Source of the DNA: Streptomyces sp. F63
GTDB taxonomy: Bacteria; Actinomycetota; Actinomycetes; Streptomycetales; Streptomycetaceae
DNA: 64,000 bases
Reading direction: 5' to 3'
Assembly (NCBI RefSeq): GCF_018070345.1
Contig: NZ_JAGPXX010000007.1
Location: 62,001 to 126,000, forward strand
In this document: positions 17,822-26,705 of the stretch, piece after piece
Layout of the letters: every line of letters begins with the position of its first letter
Position numbering within the stretch: the stretch's first letter is position 1
Notes under the pieces: generated by a model
Seen by the model: only the letters and a program-made list of their open reading frames with translations
What the model was told of the DNA's origin: nothing
Database searches by the model: none
Position numbers and translations under genes: made by a program

Positions 17822-18070
17822 TCAGGCCTGGTGCTTGAGGATGTAGTCCGCGGCGTCGCCGACGGTCTTCAGGTTCTTGACGTCGTCGTCCGGAATCTTG
17901 ACGTCGAAGCGCTCCTCGGCGGCGACGACGACCTCGACCATGGACAGCGAGTCGACGTCCAGGTCGTCGGTGAAGGACTTGTCCAGCTGGACGTCCTCGG
18001 TGGGGATACCGGCGATCTCGTTGACGATCTCCGCGAGACCGGCGACGATCTCTTCCTGCGTGGCGGCCAT
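17822..18070 (-). CDS. acpP: Acyl carrier protein
   Basis: An 82-residue acyl carrier protein. The phosphopantetheine attachment site is Ser41 in DDLDVDSLSMVE. The protein is acidic with the usual four-helix pattern. ATG at 18070 is used (MAATQEEIVAGL), as in other streptomycetes. It lies between fabH and fabF and carries the growing chain through fatty acid synthesis. Confidence 0.96.
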   Translation of the reverse strand: MAATQEEIVAGLAEIVNEIAGIPTEDVQLDKSFTDDLDVDSLSMVEVVVAAEERFDVKIPDDDVKNLKTVGDAADYILKHQA

Positions 18071-18163
18071 GATGGCGCTCTCCATTCGATGTGTTTCGGT
18101 GGTGCTTTCCGGATGAAAACAGGACGCGTGGTGACCGGATGCCCGTAACCGCGCGTTTCGTGC

Positions 18164-19177
18164 CTAGGGGAGAGTAACGACCGTGGCGGCGTAGACGAGA
18201 CCCGCCCCGAAGCCGATGACGAGCGCGGTGTCCCCGCTCTTCGCCTGCCCCGTCGCCAGCAGCCGCTCCATCGCGAGCGGAATCGACGCTGCCGAGGTGT
18301 TGCCGGTGGTCTCGATGTCACGGGCGACCGTGACGTGCTCCGGCAGCTTGAGGGTCTTCACCATCGAGTCGATGATCCGCATATTGGCCTGGTGCGGAAT
18401 GAAGACGTCCAGGTCGGCCGGGGCGATCCCGGCCGCTTCCAGAGCCTGCTGGGCCACCTTCGCCATCTCGAACACCGCCCACCGGAAGACCGCCTGGCCC
18501 TCCTGGGTGATGGCGGGGAAGCGGATGTCCGAGACGTCGGCGCGGCCGCGGTAGGCGTCCCAGGGCACGGTCTGCTTGATGGTCTCGGACTTGTCGCCCT
18601 CGGAACCCCAGACGCTCGGGCCGATCCCCGGCTCCTCGGAGGGGCCGACGACCACGGCGCCCGCGCCGTCGCCGAACAGGAAGGCCGTGGCGCGGTCCTC
18701 CAGGTCGGTGAGGTCCGACAGCCGCTCCACGCCGATGACGAGCACGTACTCCGCGCTGCCCTCGGTGACCATGCCCTTGGCGAGCGTCAGGCCGTAACCG
18801 AAACCCGCGCAGCCCGCGTTGAGGTCGAACGCGGCGGGCCGGCCCGCGCCCACCCGGTGGGCGATCTCGGTGGCCACGGCCGGGGTCTGCTTGAAGTGCG
18901 AGACGGTGGCGACGATGACGCCGCCGATCTGCTCCGGGCCGATCCCGGCGTCGGCGATGGCCTTGCCCGCCGCCTCGACCGACATCTCCGCCACGGTCTC
19001 GTCGGGCCCCGCCCAGTGCCGGGCGGTGATGCCCGAACGGGAGCGGATCCACTCGTCGGAGGAGTCGATGTGCTGCAGGATCTCCTCGTTCGGCACCACC
19101 CGTGTCGGGCGGTAGCCGCCGACGCCGAGGATGCGCGCGTACGGGGCACCCCGGCTCGGCCTGATCTTCGCGGTCAT
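18164..19177 (-). CDS. fabH: 3-oxoacyl-ACP synthase III
   Basis: A 337-residue initiating synthase that condenses an acyl-CoA starter with malonyl-ACP; in streptomycetes it accepts branched starters. The triad is visible as Cys123 in NAGCAGF, His in PHQANMRI and Asn in TTGNTSAASIP. It begins 13 bases after the fabD stop and belongs to the same transcript as fabD, acpP and fabF. Confidence 0.95.
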   Translation of the reverse strand: MTAKIRPSRGAPYARILGVGGYRPTRVVPNEEILQHIDSSDEWIRSRSGITARHWAGPDETVAEMSVEAAGKAIADAGIGPEQIGGVIVATVSHFKQTPAVATEIAHRVGAGRPAAFDLNAGCAGFGYGLTLAKGMVTEGSAEYVLVIGVERLSDLTDLEDRATAFLFGDGAGAVVVGPSEEPGIGPSVWGSEGDKSETIKQTVPWDAYRGRADVSDIRFPAITQEGQAVFRWAVFEMAKVAQQALEAAGIAPADLDVFIPHQANMRIIDSMVKTLKLPEHVTVARDIETTGNTSAASIPLAMERLLATGQAKSGDTALVIGFGAGLVYAATVVTLP

Positions 19178-19190
19178 GCTTCTTCGGCTC

Positions 19191-20144
19191 CTATTCCGCG
19201 GCGGAGCGGGCGGGCGCCGCGTGCTCGGCGATGAGCTCGCGAGCGGCGTCGAGGTCGGCCGGGCTCTTCAGCGCCAGGGTCTTCACCCCGGGCAGCGCCC
19301 GCTTCGCCAGCCCGGTGAGGGTGCCGGCGGGGGAGACCTCCAGCAGCGCGGTGACGCCCAGCTCCTGGAACGTCTCCATGCACCGGTCCCAGCGGACCGG
19401 GTTGGAGACCTGGTTGACCAGACGCTCCACGGCGTCCCGGCCGGACGCGACGGCCCGGCCGTCCTTGTTCGAGAGGTAGGGAACGCGCGGGTCGGAGACG
19501 GTCAGATCCGTGACCGCTGCCTCCAGCTTCGCGACCGCCGGCGCCATGTGGCGGGTGTGGAACGCGCCGGCCACCTTGAGTGGCATGACGCGGGCCTTCT
19601 CCGGCTTCTCCGCGGAGAGCGCGGCGAGTTGCCCCGCCGTGCCCGCGGCGACGATCTGCCCGGCGCCGTTGATGTTGGCCGGGGTCAGTCCGAGCTTCTC
19701 CAGATGCGCCAGCACCTGCTCCGGGGCGCCGCCGAGCACGGCGGACATGCCGGTCTCGGTGACGGCGGCGGCCTCGGCCATGGCCAGGCCGCGGGTGCGC
19801 ACCAGGGCGACGGCGTCCTCGTCGCTCAGCACTCCGGCGAGCGCCGCGGCGGTCAGCTCGCCGACGCTGTGCCCGGCGACGGCGCCGACCCGGGCCGGGA
19901 TCTCCGCCCCGGGGTCGTCGAAGAGGGCGTACGCGGAGACCAGCCCGGCGGCCACCAGCAGCGGCTGGGCCACCGCGGTGTCACGGATGGTCTCGGCGTC
20001 GGCCTCGGTCCCGTAGTGCACCAGGTCCAGGCCGGAGACGGCCGACCACTCCGCGAGGCGTCCGGAGACGCCGGGGAGGTCGAGCCAGGGGGTCAGGAAG
20101 CCGGGCGTCTGAGCGCCTTGGCCGGGAGCGACGAGTACGAGCAC
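19191..20144 (-). CDS. fabD: Malonyl-CoA:ACP transacylase
   Basis: A 317-residue transacylase that loads malonate onto ACP. Catalytic Ser93 lies in GHSVGE and His195 in GAFHTRHM. The GTG at 20144 (MLVLVAPGQGAQTPGF) is the usual start; a GTG two codons upstream is possible. It is the first gene of the leftward fabD-fabH-acpP-fabF cluster, separated from the regulator gene by about 90 bases that carry a TTGTTG/CAACAA dyad. Confidence 0.95.
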   Translation of the reverse strand: MLVLVAPGQGAQTPGFLTPWLDLPGVSGRLAEWSAVSGLDLVHYGTEADAETIRDTAVAQPLLVAAGLVSAYALFDDPGAEIPARVGAVAGHSVGELTAAALAGVLSDEDAVALVRTRGLAMAEAAAVTETGMSAVLGGAPEQVLAHLEKLGLTPANINGAGQIVAAGTAGQLAALSAEKPEKARVMPLKVAGAFHTRHMAPAVAKLEAAVTDLTVSDPRVPYLSNKDGRAVASGRDAVERLVNQVSNPVRWDRCMETFQELGVTALLEVSPAGTLTGLAKRALPGVKTLALKSPADLDAARELIAEHAAPARSAAE

Positions 20145-20212
20145 TCTCACACTCTCTCGTGACGGTGGTCCCCGCCGCCCGTGGGGACAGGGACCAAGAA
20201 CGGACAAGGGAA

Positions 20213-20229
20213 TTGTTGCTATCCAACAA
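20213..20229 (-). promoter_or_regulatory. Dyad in front of fabD, candidate FasR site
   Basis: TTGTTG (20213-20218), five bases CTATC, CAACAA (20224-20229): a perfect dyad, conspicuous as an AT-rich patch between the regulator stop and fabD. It lies about 70 bases before the fabD start. FasR is known to activate this promoter in S. coelicolor; assigning this dyad to FasR is inference. Confidence 0.55.
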
Positions 20230-20233
20230 AGGC

Positions 20234-21448
20234 TCAGGGCTGTGAACCCGCGTCGGCGAGACGGCCCAGGATGAGTGCGATGCGCAGGGTGAACGCCGAG
20301 CGCACATCGGACGGAGACCAGCCGGTGACGTCCGTCACACGTCGGAGCCGGTAGCGCACGGTGTTGGGGTGGACGAAGAGCATCCGCGCGGCACCCTCCA
20401 GACTGCTGGCCTGCTCCAGATAGACGCTCAGAGTTTCCAGCAGCGCCGACCCGGCTTCCTCCAGCGGTCTGTAGATCTCCTCCACCAACTGCCGCCGCGC
20501 GGCGGCGTCTCCGGCCATCGCCCGCTCCGGCAGCACATCGTCCGCGAGGACGGGCCGCGGCGCGTCCGGCCAGGCGGCGCACGCCCGCAGACCGGCCGCG
20601 GCGGCCGCCGCCGAGCGGGTCGCGGAGAGCAGATCGCCCACGACGGGCCCGGCGACCACCGGGCCCGCCGCGAACGGCCCGATCAGATCCCGGGCGGTGC
20701 GCAGCGGATCGTCGCTGCCGCCGGCGACGACCACCAGCCGGCTGCCCAGCACCCCGGTCAGCACCTGCAGCTTCGCGTGGCGCGCGGCCCGCCGGATCGC
20801 CTCCACGGTCAGCTCGCTGTCGCCGTCGGGCGCCGTGCCCAGCACGACGCAGACGTGCTCCGGGGAGTTCCAGCCCAGCGCGGCGGCCCGGGACAGCGCA
20901 CCCTCGTCGGCCTCCCCGGAGAGCACCGCGTTGACCACCAGGGACTCCAGCCGGGCGTCCCACGCGCCGCGCGCCTCCGCGGCCTGCGCGTACACCTGGG
21001 CGGTCGCGAAGGCGATCTCGCGGGCGTAGACCAGCAGGGCCTCGCGCAGGGCGCTCTCGTCGCCCGGGGCGGCGACCTCGTCGATCGCCGACTCCATGAC
21101 CTCGATGGTCGTGCGCACCATCTCCACGGTCTGCCGCAGCGTGATGGCCCGGGTCAGCTCGCGCGGCGCGGTGCCGAAGACGTCCGTGCTGATGGCCTGG
21201 GGCGCCTCGGGATGCCGGAACCACTCGGTGAAGGCCGCGATACCGGCCTGCGCGACGAGGCCGATCCAGGACCGGTTCTCCGGCGGCATCGCGCGGTACC
21301 ACGGCAGCGTCTCGTCCATGCGGGCGATCGCGTCCGCGGCGAGCGAGCCGGAGGACTTCTCCAGCCGGAGGAGCGTCGCGGCGTGCGGATGGCGGGCGGG
21401 GTCGGAAGGCGCGGTTTCAGGTTCGGGCACGGAACCAGCCTGCCTCAT
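20234..21448 (-). CDS. fasR: PucR-type regulator of fatty acid synthesis
   Basis: A 404-residue regulator in the position held by FasR in streptomycetes, directly before fabD. The middle part resembles the GGDEF-like region of PucR regulators, and the C-terminal helix-turn-helix is clear: ARMLFVHPNTVRYRLRRVTDVTGWSP. FasR activates the fabDHPF operon. The ATG at 21448 is taken; a GTG six codons later (MPEPETAPSD) is equally possible. The gene stops only four bases before the fabD dyad, so promoter and gene end nearly touch. Confidence 0.88.
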   Translation of the reverse strand: MRQAGSVPEPETAPSDPARHPHAATLLRLEKSSGSLAADAIARMDETLPWYRAMPPENRSWIGLVAQAGIAAFTEWFRHPEAPQAISTDVFGTAPRELTRAITLRQTVEMVRTTIEVMESAIDEVAAPGDESALREALLVYAREIAFATAQVYAQAAEARGAWDARLESLVVNAVLSGEADEGALSRAAALGWNSPEHVCVVLGTAPDGDSELTVEAIRRAARHAKLQVLTGVLGSRLVVVAGGSDDPLRTARDLIGPFAAGPVVAGPVVGDLLSATRSAAAAAAGLRACAAWPDAPRPVLADDVLPERAMAGDAAARRQLVEEIYRPLEEAGSALLETLSVYLEQASSLEGAARMLFVHPNTVRYRLRRVTDVTGWSPSDVRSAFTLRIALILGRLADAGSQP

Positions 21449-21936
21449 CGTGCGGCCATTCGGGGCCGGGGGTCCGGAGAGCGGGACCGGCGCCGCCCCT
21501 GGGGACGCCCCGGGGCAGGGGTGCCCCCGCGGTTCCCCGGGGCGCCTCACCCGGCCCGGGGTGTGCCGGAGAAGTCCCGGGGGGACGTCCCGGGGCCCTC
21601 GGCGAGAGGAGCCGGCGGGGGCCGGTCCGCCCGGGGCCGCGGAGCTGCCGCGCTGTCCCCCGGGGTGTCCTGTTCTCCGTCCCCGGGGCGGCCCGGGGAC
21701 GCGGGACGGGGACCGGCGGATGTCCCGTGCCGCCCGGAGTGCTCCGGCTCGTGCCGCCGGCGCCTCTGCCGCTGCCGGCCGCTGCCGTGCGGGCGGCGGG
21801 GCCGGCTGGTGGCCGGCGCGGTCCCACCCCGAGCCGTTGACGAACGCCCCAGCCGTCCCAGCCGTCCCCGCAGCCACAGCCGCTTCCGGCCGTACCCCGC
21901 CGAGCCCGCGCGCGCCGCGTCCTCTACGGTGTGATC
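21449..21936. other. Divergent intergenic region, fasR to pirin
   Basis: About 490 very GC-rich bases between divergent genes. It should hold both promoters. Open frames here are arginine- and proline-rich shadows with no ribosome sites. I see no clear operator. Confidence 0.5.
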
Positions 21937-22641
21937 ATGAACGAGGTCTGGCGGGCGGGCGCACGGTTCCGGGGCGGGGACGCGGGCGCCGGGATCGAAA
22001 CCCTGCACGCGTTCTCCTTCGGGCGGTTCTACGACCCGGACAACCTGTCCTTCGGCCCGCTGATCGCCTGCAACGAGGAACGGCTCGCTCCCGGCGCGGG
22101 CTTCGCCTCCCACCCGCACCGCGACACCGAGATCGTCACCTGGGTCGTGGAGGGGGAGCTGACGCACCGCGACTCGGCCGGGAACACCACCAGGGTGCGC
22201 CCCGGCGACGTCCAGCGGCTCGGCTCGGGCAGCGGGGTGCGGCACGAGGAGCGCAACGAGGGCGAACGGCCGCTCGTCTTCGTGCAGATGTGGCTCAGCC
22301 CGCGCGAGCCCGGCGGCGAACCGGAGTACGAGATCGTGCGCGGCATCGCCGACCGCACCCCGCTCGCCGTGGACCGCGCGGAGGCGTATCTGCACATCCG
22401 CCGCCCGGACGCCGGGGCGCGGGTCGTCCTGCCGGACGCACCGCAGCTCTACGCCCACGTGGTGCGCGGGTCGGTGCGGCTGGCCGCGGCGGGCACACCC
22501 GGCACCGGCGTCCCGGAGACCGGCGCCGACGCGGACGGCGAGCTGCTGGTCCCCGGGGACGCGGCCCGGATCACGGACTGCCGGGGCCGCTTCCTCGTCG
22601 CCGAGGAACCCGCCGAACTGCTCCTCTGGGAACTGCCGTAG
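21937..22641 (+). CDS. Pirin family protein
   Basis: A 234-residue bicupin. The metal ligands of the N-terminal cupin are visible as His59 and His61 in ASHPHRDTEIVTWVVEG and His103 and Glu105 in GSGVRHEERNEGERP. Bacterial pirins act as quercetinase-like dioxygenases or as regulatory partners of metabolic enzymes; which applies here cannot be told. ATG at 21937 is used, though a GTG two codons earlier is in frame. Confidence 0.9.
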   Translation: MNEVWRAGARFRGGDAGAGIETLHAFSFGRFYDPDNLSFGPLIACNEERLAPGAGFASHPHRDTEIVTWVVEGELTHRDSAGNTTRVRPGDVQRLGSGSGVRHEERNEGERPLVFVQMWLSPREPGGEPEYEIVRGIADRTPLAVDRAEAYLHIRRPDAGARVVLPDAPQLYAHVVRGSVRLAAAGTPGTGVPETGADADGELLVPGDAARITDCRGRFLVAEEPAELLLWELP

Positions 22642-22895
22642 CACCGGACGGCCGGACGGCCGGACGCCCGGGCCGTCCCGGGGCCCGGCCTTCCCCGCCG
22701 CCGGGCGGGGCCGCGACGTCCCGGCGGCGAACGGTGCCGGGCACGACCGGTCACGCGCGGCCGGTCACGGGCCGGTGCGCCGGGAGCGCCCCGAGCCCTT
22801 CGCCGGCCGGTTCCCGGGCCGGGCGGTGCCGAGGGCTGCCGGGGAGAGGCGCGTCGAGGACGGCCTCCCCCCGGTACCGCCGGGATCGGGCAAGG

Positions 22896-23801
22896 TCAGG
22901 GCAGGTTGACGAACGGGGCGAGGAAGTCGCGTGCGGCGGGAGTGTCGAGGCGGTAGGCGACGTTGGTCGCGTAGCACACGGCGTCGCCGGTGATGGTGGT
23001 TCCCACCAGGGTCCGCCTCCCGTCGATCTCCGCGAAGTTGGGGCCGCCGGAGTCGCCGTAGCAGGCGCCGCCGTTGCCCTGCGGCTCCGTCATCGCCAGC
23101 CGGATCCAGGTCCGGTCGAGGGCGTTGAAGGAGAGCGGGGCCTTCATCCGGACTCCGCCGCCGGGGTGGGTGTGGCCGCCGGGCGCCCGGAGTGCTTGCT
23201 GGGTGCCGTAGCCGGCCACCGTGAAGCCGGTGTCGTTCAGGCCGCGCGGGCCGAGGTCACCGAGGCGGCCGGCGGCGGGAAGCGTGGCCGGGGTGAAGTC
23301 CCAGCGCTCCCGCATCTTCTCCGCGGGGAGTTCGATCACGGAGATGTCGTGGGTGTCGGACTGCGGGCCCGGGTACTCCGGGTGGCTGTGCGCCTCGCCC
23401 CGTACCGCGACCTCCGCGGCCACGGCGGCGGGGTCGCCCGGGTGCCGGGCCTCCGCGTCGTCCAGCGCGGACTGGACGTCCTGGTCGAGCGAGACGTGGA
23501 AGCGGACGTTGTCCGGCCAGTCGGTGGTGCAGTGCGCGGCGGTGAGGAAGGTGTTCTCGTCGACCATCGTGCCGGAGCAGACCCAGTCCACCCGGTCGGG
23601 GGTCGCCGGGTCGCCGTCGTTGTCCCAGGTGGCCACGAGGGCACCGACCTCGGTGCGTTCGGGCGCGGGGGTGGAGTTGTACGAGTTGACGGCCGCGGCC
23701 GGCAGGGTCGCCGCCAGTGCCAGGCCGGCGGTGGCCGAGGCCACGGCGATCGACTTCGCCAGGGTGGAGCGGGTGGAGCGCGGTTGTGTGGTGGCCCGCA
23801 A
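22896..23801 (-). CDS. Secreted trypsin-like serine protease
   Basis: A 301-residue S1-family protease. A signal peptide covers about residues 1-37 (basic start, hydrophobic core, TLPAAA). The catalytic triad is His90 in TAAHC, Asp152 in THDISVIELP and Ser251 in YGDSGGPNF. The start is a TTG after AAGGGG; no ATG or GTG in frame fits the signal peptide better. It is exported and may act in protein turnover outside the cell. Confidence 0.88.
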   Translation of the reverse strand: MRATTQPRSTRSTLAKSIAVASATAGLALAATLPAAAVNSYNSTPAPERTEVGALVATWDNDGDPATPDRVDWVCSGTMVDENTFLTAAHCTTDWPDNVRFHVSLDQDVQSALDDAEARHPGDPAAVAAEVAVRGEAHSHPEYPGPQSDTHDISVIELPAEKMRERWDFTPATLPAAGRLGDLGPRGLNDTGFTVAGYGTQQALRAPGGHTHPGGGVRMKAPLSFNALDRTWIRLAMTEPQGNGGACYGDSGGPNFAEIDGRRTLVGTTITGDAVCYATNVAYRLDTPAARDFLAPFVNLP

Positions 23802-23957
23802 GATAAGCCCCTTCGCTGATGTGTCCGGCGGGTGCCGTGCGCCTGGTGGGCGGCACGGAACGAACGAACGGACGTTCGGCTGTTTGCTGCTCTCAGCGCC
23901 GGCGGGGCGCAGAACATCACCCGGGGCGTGGCGGCAGGGCGGGACGCCCGACCCGGT

Positions 23958-24791
23958 TCAGCCCGTCCGGCCGCCCAGTTCGGCGAGGACCGCGTCGGTG
24001 AACGGGGGCCAGGCGTCGATCGCCCACTGGCCGAAGTCCCGGTCGGTGAGGACGACACAGGCGGCACCGCCGGAGCCGGCGTCCGGGTCGACCCAGAGGA
24101 AGGTGCCGGTCTGGCCGAAGTGGCCGAACATCCGGGGCGAGGAGGAACTCCCCGTCCAGTGCGGGGACTTGCCGTCCCGGATCTCGAAGCCCAGCCCCCA
24201 GTCGCAGGGGCGCTGGTGGCCGTAGCCGGGCACCACGCCGTTCAGCCCGGGGAAGACCACCTGGGTCGCGGCGGCCACGGTCTGCGGGTGCAGCAGCCGC
24301 GGGGCCTGCACCTCGGCCGCGAACCGGGCCAGGTCGGCGGCGGTGGAGACGCCGTCCTTCGCGGGGGAGCCCGGCAGATGGGTGGCGGTCATGCCGAGCG
24401 GTTCCAGCACCGCCTGCCGCAGATAGTCGGGGAACGCGATCCCGGTGGCCTCGGCGATGTGGTCGCCCAGCGCCTCGAAGCCCGCGTTGGAGTAGATGCG
24501 GCGCTCGCCGGGGGCCGCCATCGCCCTCGGCTGGTCGAAGGCGAGCCCGGAGGCGTGGGCCAGCAGATGGCGGACCGTGGAGCCCTCGGGCCCGGCGGGC
24601 TCGTCGAGTTCGACGGCACCCTCCTCGTACGCGACGAGCACGGCGTAGGCGGCCAGCGGCTTGGTGACCGAGGCCAGCCGGAACCGGTGGTCCTGCGGGC
24701 CGTACGACCCGGCGAGGCTGCCGTCGGCCCGGACGACAGCGGCCGCGGCGGTGGGAACCGGCCAGTTCTCGATCATCCGCAGACTTTCCAT
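23958..24791 (-). CDS. Serine hydrolase of the beta-lactamase fold
   Basis: A 277-residue enzyme of the class C beta-lactamase/esterase/D-aminopeptidase family. The SxxK motif is SVTK at residues 41-44, the YxN motif is YSN at 100-102, and the third motif HFGQTG lies in the last quarter. There is no signal peptide, so it acts in the cytoplasm and is more likely an esterase or peptidase than an antibiotic-destroying enzyme. It is divergent from the MerR gene. Confidence 0.85.
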   Translation of the reverse strand: MESLRMIENWPVPTAAAAVVRADGSLAGSYGPQDHRFRLASVTKPLAAYAVLVAYEEGAVELDEPAGPEGSTVRHLLAHASGLAFDQPRAMAAPGERRIYSNAGFEALGDHIAEATGIAFPDYLRQAVLEPLGMTATHLPGSPAKDGVSTAADLARFAAEVQAPRLLHPQTVAAATQVVFPGLNGVVPGYGHQRPCDWGLGFEIRDGKSPHWTGSSSSPRMFGHFGQTGTFLWVDPDAGSGGAACVVLTDRDFGQWAIDAWPPFTDAVLAELGGRTG

Positions 24792-25145
24792 GGTCAGGAG
24801 CCTAACCCGCCGCCGGGCGGCTCCTGCGCCCGGCCGAGGACGGCGCCACCGGGTTCCCCGGCGGCGGAAATCCGGGACGGCTTCCGGGGCCGGGGCCGGG
24901 GCCGGGACCGGCAGTGGCACCGGGGCGCGGGTGTGCCCGGAAGCGGGACGCGGTGCCGAAGTGCGAACCGGCCGGTGCGAGAGCCGGCCCGCGGCCGGGG
25001 TACGCGGCCCCGACGCGGGTACGCGGCCCGGACGTGCCGGGAATGGCCGGAAAGAAATCCCGCGCCGCTTGCTTCGAGTGCACTCCAAGCTCTTAACGTG
25101 AGCGGCGAGCGTCCGGTGAGCCGCGAACCAGGAAGGCGGTCGGCG
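24792..25145. other. Divergent intergenic region before merR
   Basis: About 350 bases. A simple repeat of GGGGCC units lies near 24888-24906. The right part carries the MerR-type promoter at 25069-25099. No coding frame is convincing. Confidence 0.55.
25069..25099 (+). promoter_or_regulatory. MerR-type promoter with 19-bp spacer
   Basis: A -35 box TTGCTT (25069-25074) and a -10 box TAACGT (25094-25099) are separated by 19 bases, the long spacing typical of promoters activated by MerR proteins. The spacer holds the near-perfect dyad CTTCGAGTG/CACTCCAAG (25072-25089, one mismatch). It lies 47 bases before the merR start, indicating self-control of the merR-reductase pair. Confidence 0.7.
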
Positions 25146-25592
25146 ATGAGCGTGGTGAAGAGTGCGCCCGTACGGCGGGACCTGTGTGCGTCGGAGCTCC
25201 CGGAGCACCCGCGCCCGGCCGGGCAGGACGCGTACACCATCAGCGAGGTCTCGGCCTGGACCGGGCTGACCGCGCACACCCTGCGCTGGTACGAGCGCAT
25301 CGGCCTGATGCCGGACGTGCTCCGCTCGCACACCGGCCAGCGCCGCTACACCAACCGCGACCTCGACTGGCTCGACTTCGTCGGCAAACTGCGGCTGACG
25401 GGGATGCCGGTCGCGGACATGGTGCGCTACGCGGAGATGGTCCGCGCGGGCGACCACACCTACGCCGGGCGGTGCGAGCTGCTGACCGCTCACCGCGAGG
25501 ACGTCCGCCGGCGGATCACGGAACTGCAGGACACCCTGGACGTACTCGACTACAAGATCAACCTCTACACGGAAGGACCCGGCACCGCATGA
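25146..25592 (+). CDS. MerR family regulator
   Basis: A 148-residue regulator. The winged helix-turn-helix is at residues 30-56 (YTISEVSAWTGLTAHTLRWY and on), followed by a second helix pair and the dimerising coiled coil. No metal-binding Cys cluster is present at the C-terminus, so it is likely a sensor of organic or redox signals. Its stop overlaps the reductase start (ATGA). It should act at the 19-bp-spacer promoter upstream. Confidence 0.9.
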   Translation: MSVVKSAPVRRDLCASELPEHPRPAGQDAYTISEVSAWTGLTAHTLRWYERIGLMPDVLRSHTGQRRYTNRDLDWLDFVGKLRLTGMPVADMVRYAEMVRAGDHTYAGRCELLTAHREDVRRRITELQDTLDVLDYKINLYTEGPGTA

Positions 25593-26614
25593 GCCACAGC
25601 CAGGAACGGATCGCCCGCACACCCCTCGGCACCGGCGGCCCCGAGGTGGGCGTGCAGGGCCTTGGCTGCATGGGCATGAGCTTCGCCTACGGCCCCACCG
25701 ACGAGGCCGAGGCCCGCGCCACCCTGGAACGCGCCCTGGAACTGGGCGTCACCCTCTACGACACCGCGGACATGTACGGGATGGGGGAGAACGAGCGGTT
25801 CCTCGCCCCCTTCGTGGCCGCCCACCGGGACGAGATCACCCTCGCCACCAAGTTCGGCATCGTGCTCGACCCGGACGACCCGTCCAAGCGCGGCATCCGC
25901 AACGACCGCCCGTACATCCGGCAGTGCGCCGAGGCCAGCCTCCGCCGGCTCGGCGTGGACGTCATCGACCTGTACTACATGCACCGCCGGGACGTGAGCG
26001 TGCCCGTCGAGGAGACCGTCGGCGCCATGGCCGAACTGGTCCAGGAGGGCAAGGTCCGGCAGCTCGGACTGAGCGAGGTCACGGGGGACGAGCTGCGCGC
26101 CGCGCACGCCGAACACCCCATCGCCGCCGTGCAGTCGGAGTGGTCCCTGTTCAGCCGGGACGTGGAGCGCACGGCGGTGCCGGCCGCGGCGGAGCTCGGG
26201 GTGGCCTTCGTTCCGTACTCGCCGCTCGGCCGGGGCTTTCTGACCGGGGCGTTCACCGACGCCGGGAAGGAGCTGACCGAGGACGACTTCCGCCGGACGA
26301 TGCCCCGCTTCACCGGCGAGAACGCCGAGGCCAACGCGGCGCTGCTGGAGCCGGTGCGGAAGGTCGCCGGGGCGCACGGGATCACCCTCGGCCAGACCGC
26401 GCTGGCGTGGGTGCACCAGCAGGCGGAGCGGTACCCCGGGCTGAGCGTCGTCCCGATCCCCGGCACCCGCAAGCGCTCCCGCGTGGAGGAGAACACCGCC
26501 GCCACCCGCGTCCGCCTGACGGACGAGGACCTGGCCCTGCTCGCCCCCATCGCGGACCGCGTCGCGGGCGGCCGCTACCCGAACATGGCCTTCACGTCGG
26601 CCGGACGGGAGTAG
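25589..26614 (+). CDS. Aldo/keto reductase
   Basis: A 341-residue NADPH-dependent reductase of the AKR13-like group. The catalytic tetrad is visible: Asp58 and Tyr63 in LYDTADMYG, Lys88 in LATKFG and His132 in YYMHRRD. The C-terminal cofactor region is VVPIPGTRKRSRVEEN. It is translated in overlap with merR and is therefore probably induced by the same signal, such as a reactive aldehyde or ketone. Confidence 0.92.
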   Translation: MSHSQERIARTPLGTGGPEVGVQGLGCMGMSFAYGPTDEAEARATLERALELGVTLYDTADMYGMGENERFLAPFVAAHRDEITLATKFGIVLDPDDPSKRGIRNDRPYIRQCAEASLRRLGVDVIDLYYMHRRDVSVPVEETVGAMAELVQEGKVRQLGLSEVTGDELRAAHAEHPIAAVQSEWSLFSRDVERTAVPAAAELGVAFVPYSPLGRGFLTGAFTDAGKELTEDDFRRTMPRFTGENAEANAALLEPVRKVAGAHGITLGQTALAWVHQQAERYPGLSVVPIPGTRKRSRVEENTAATRVRLTDEDLALLAPIADRVAGGRYPNMAFTSAGRE

Positions 26615-26705
26615 TTCCGGACCCGCCGGACGCGGCGACGGAGGCGGCCGGGGCCCGGGTGCCGACCGCCTGCGCGGCGGCTCCGGGCTTTCGGGTGCGC
26701 TCGGG

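Noticed and set aside
23832..25145. An N-terminal extension of the MerR protein of over 400 residues
   Set aside because: The upstream part is antisense to the serine hydrolase gene; the regulator starts at 25146 after its promoter.
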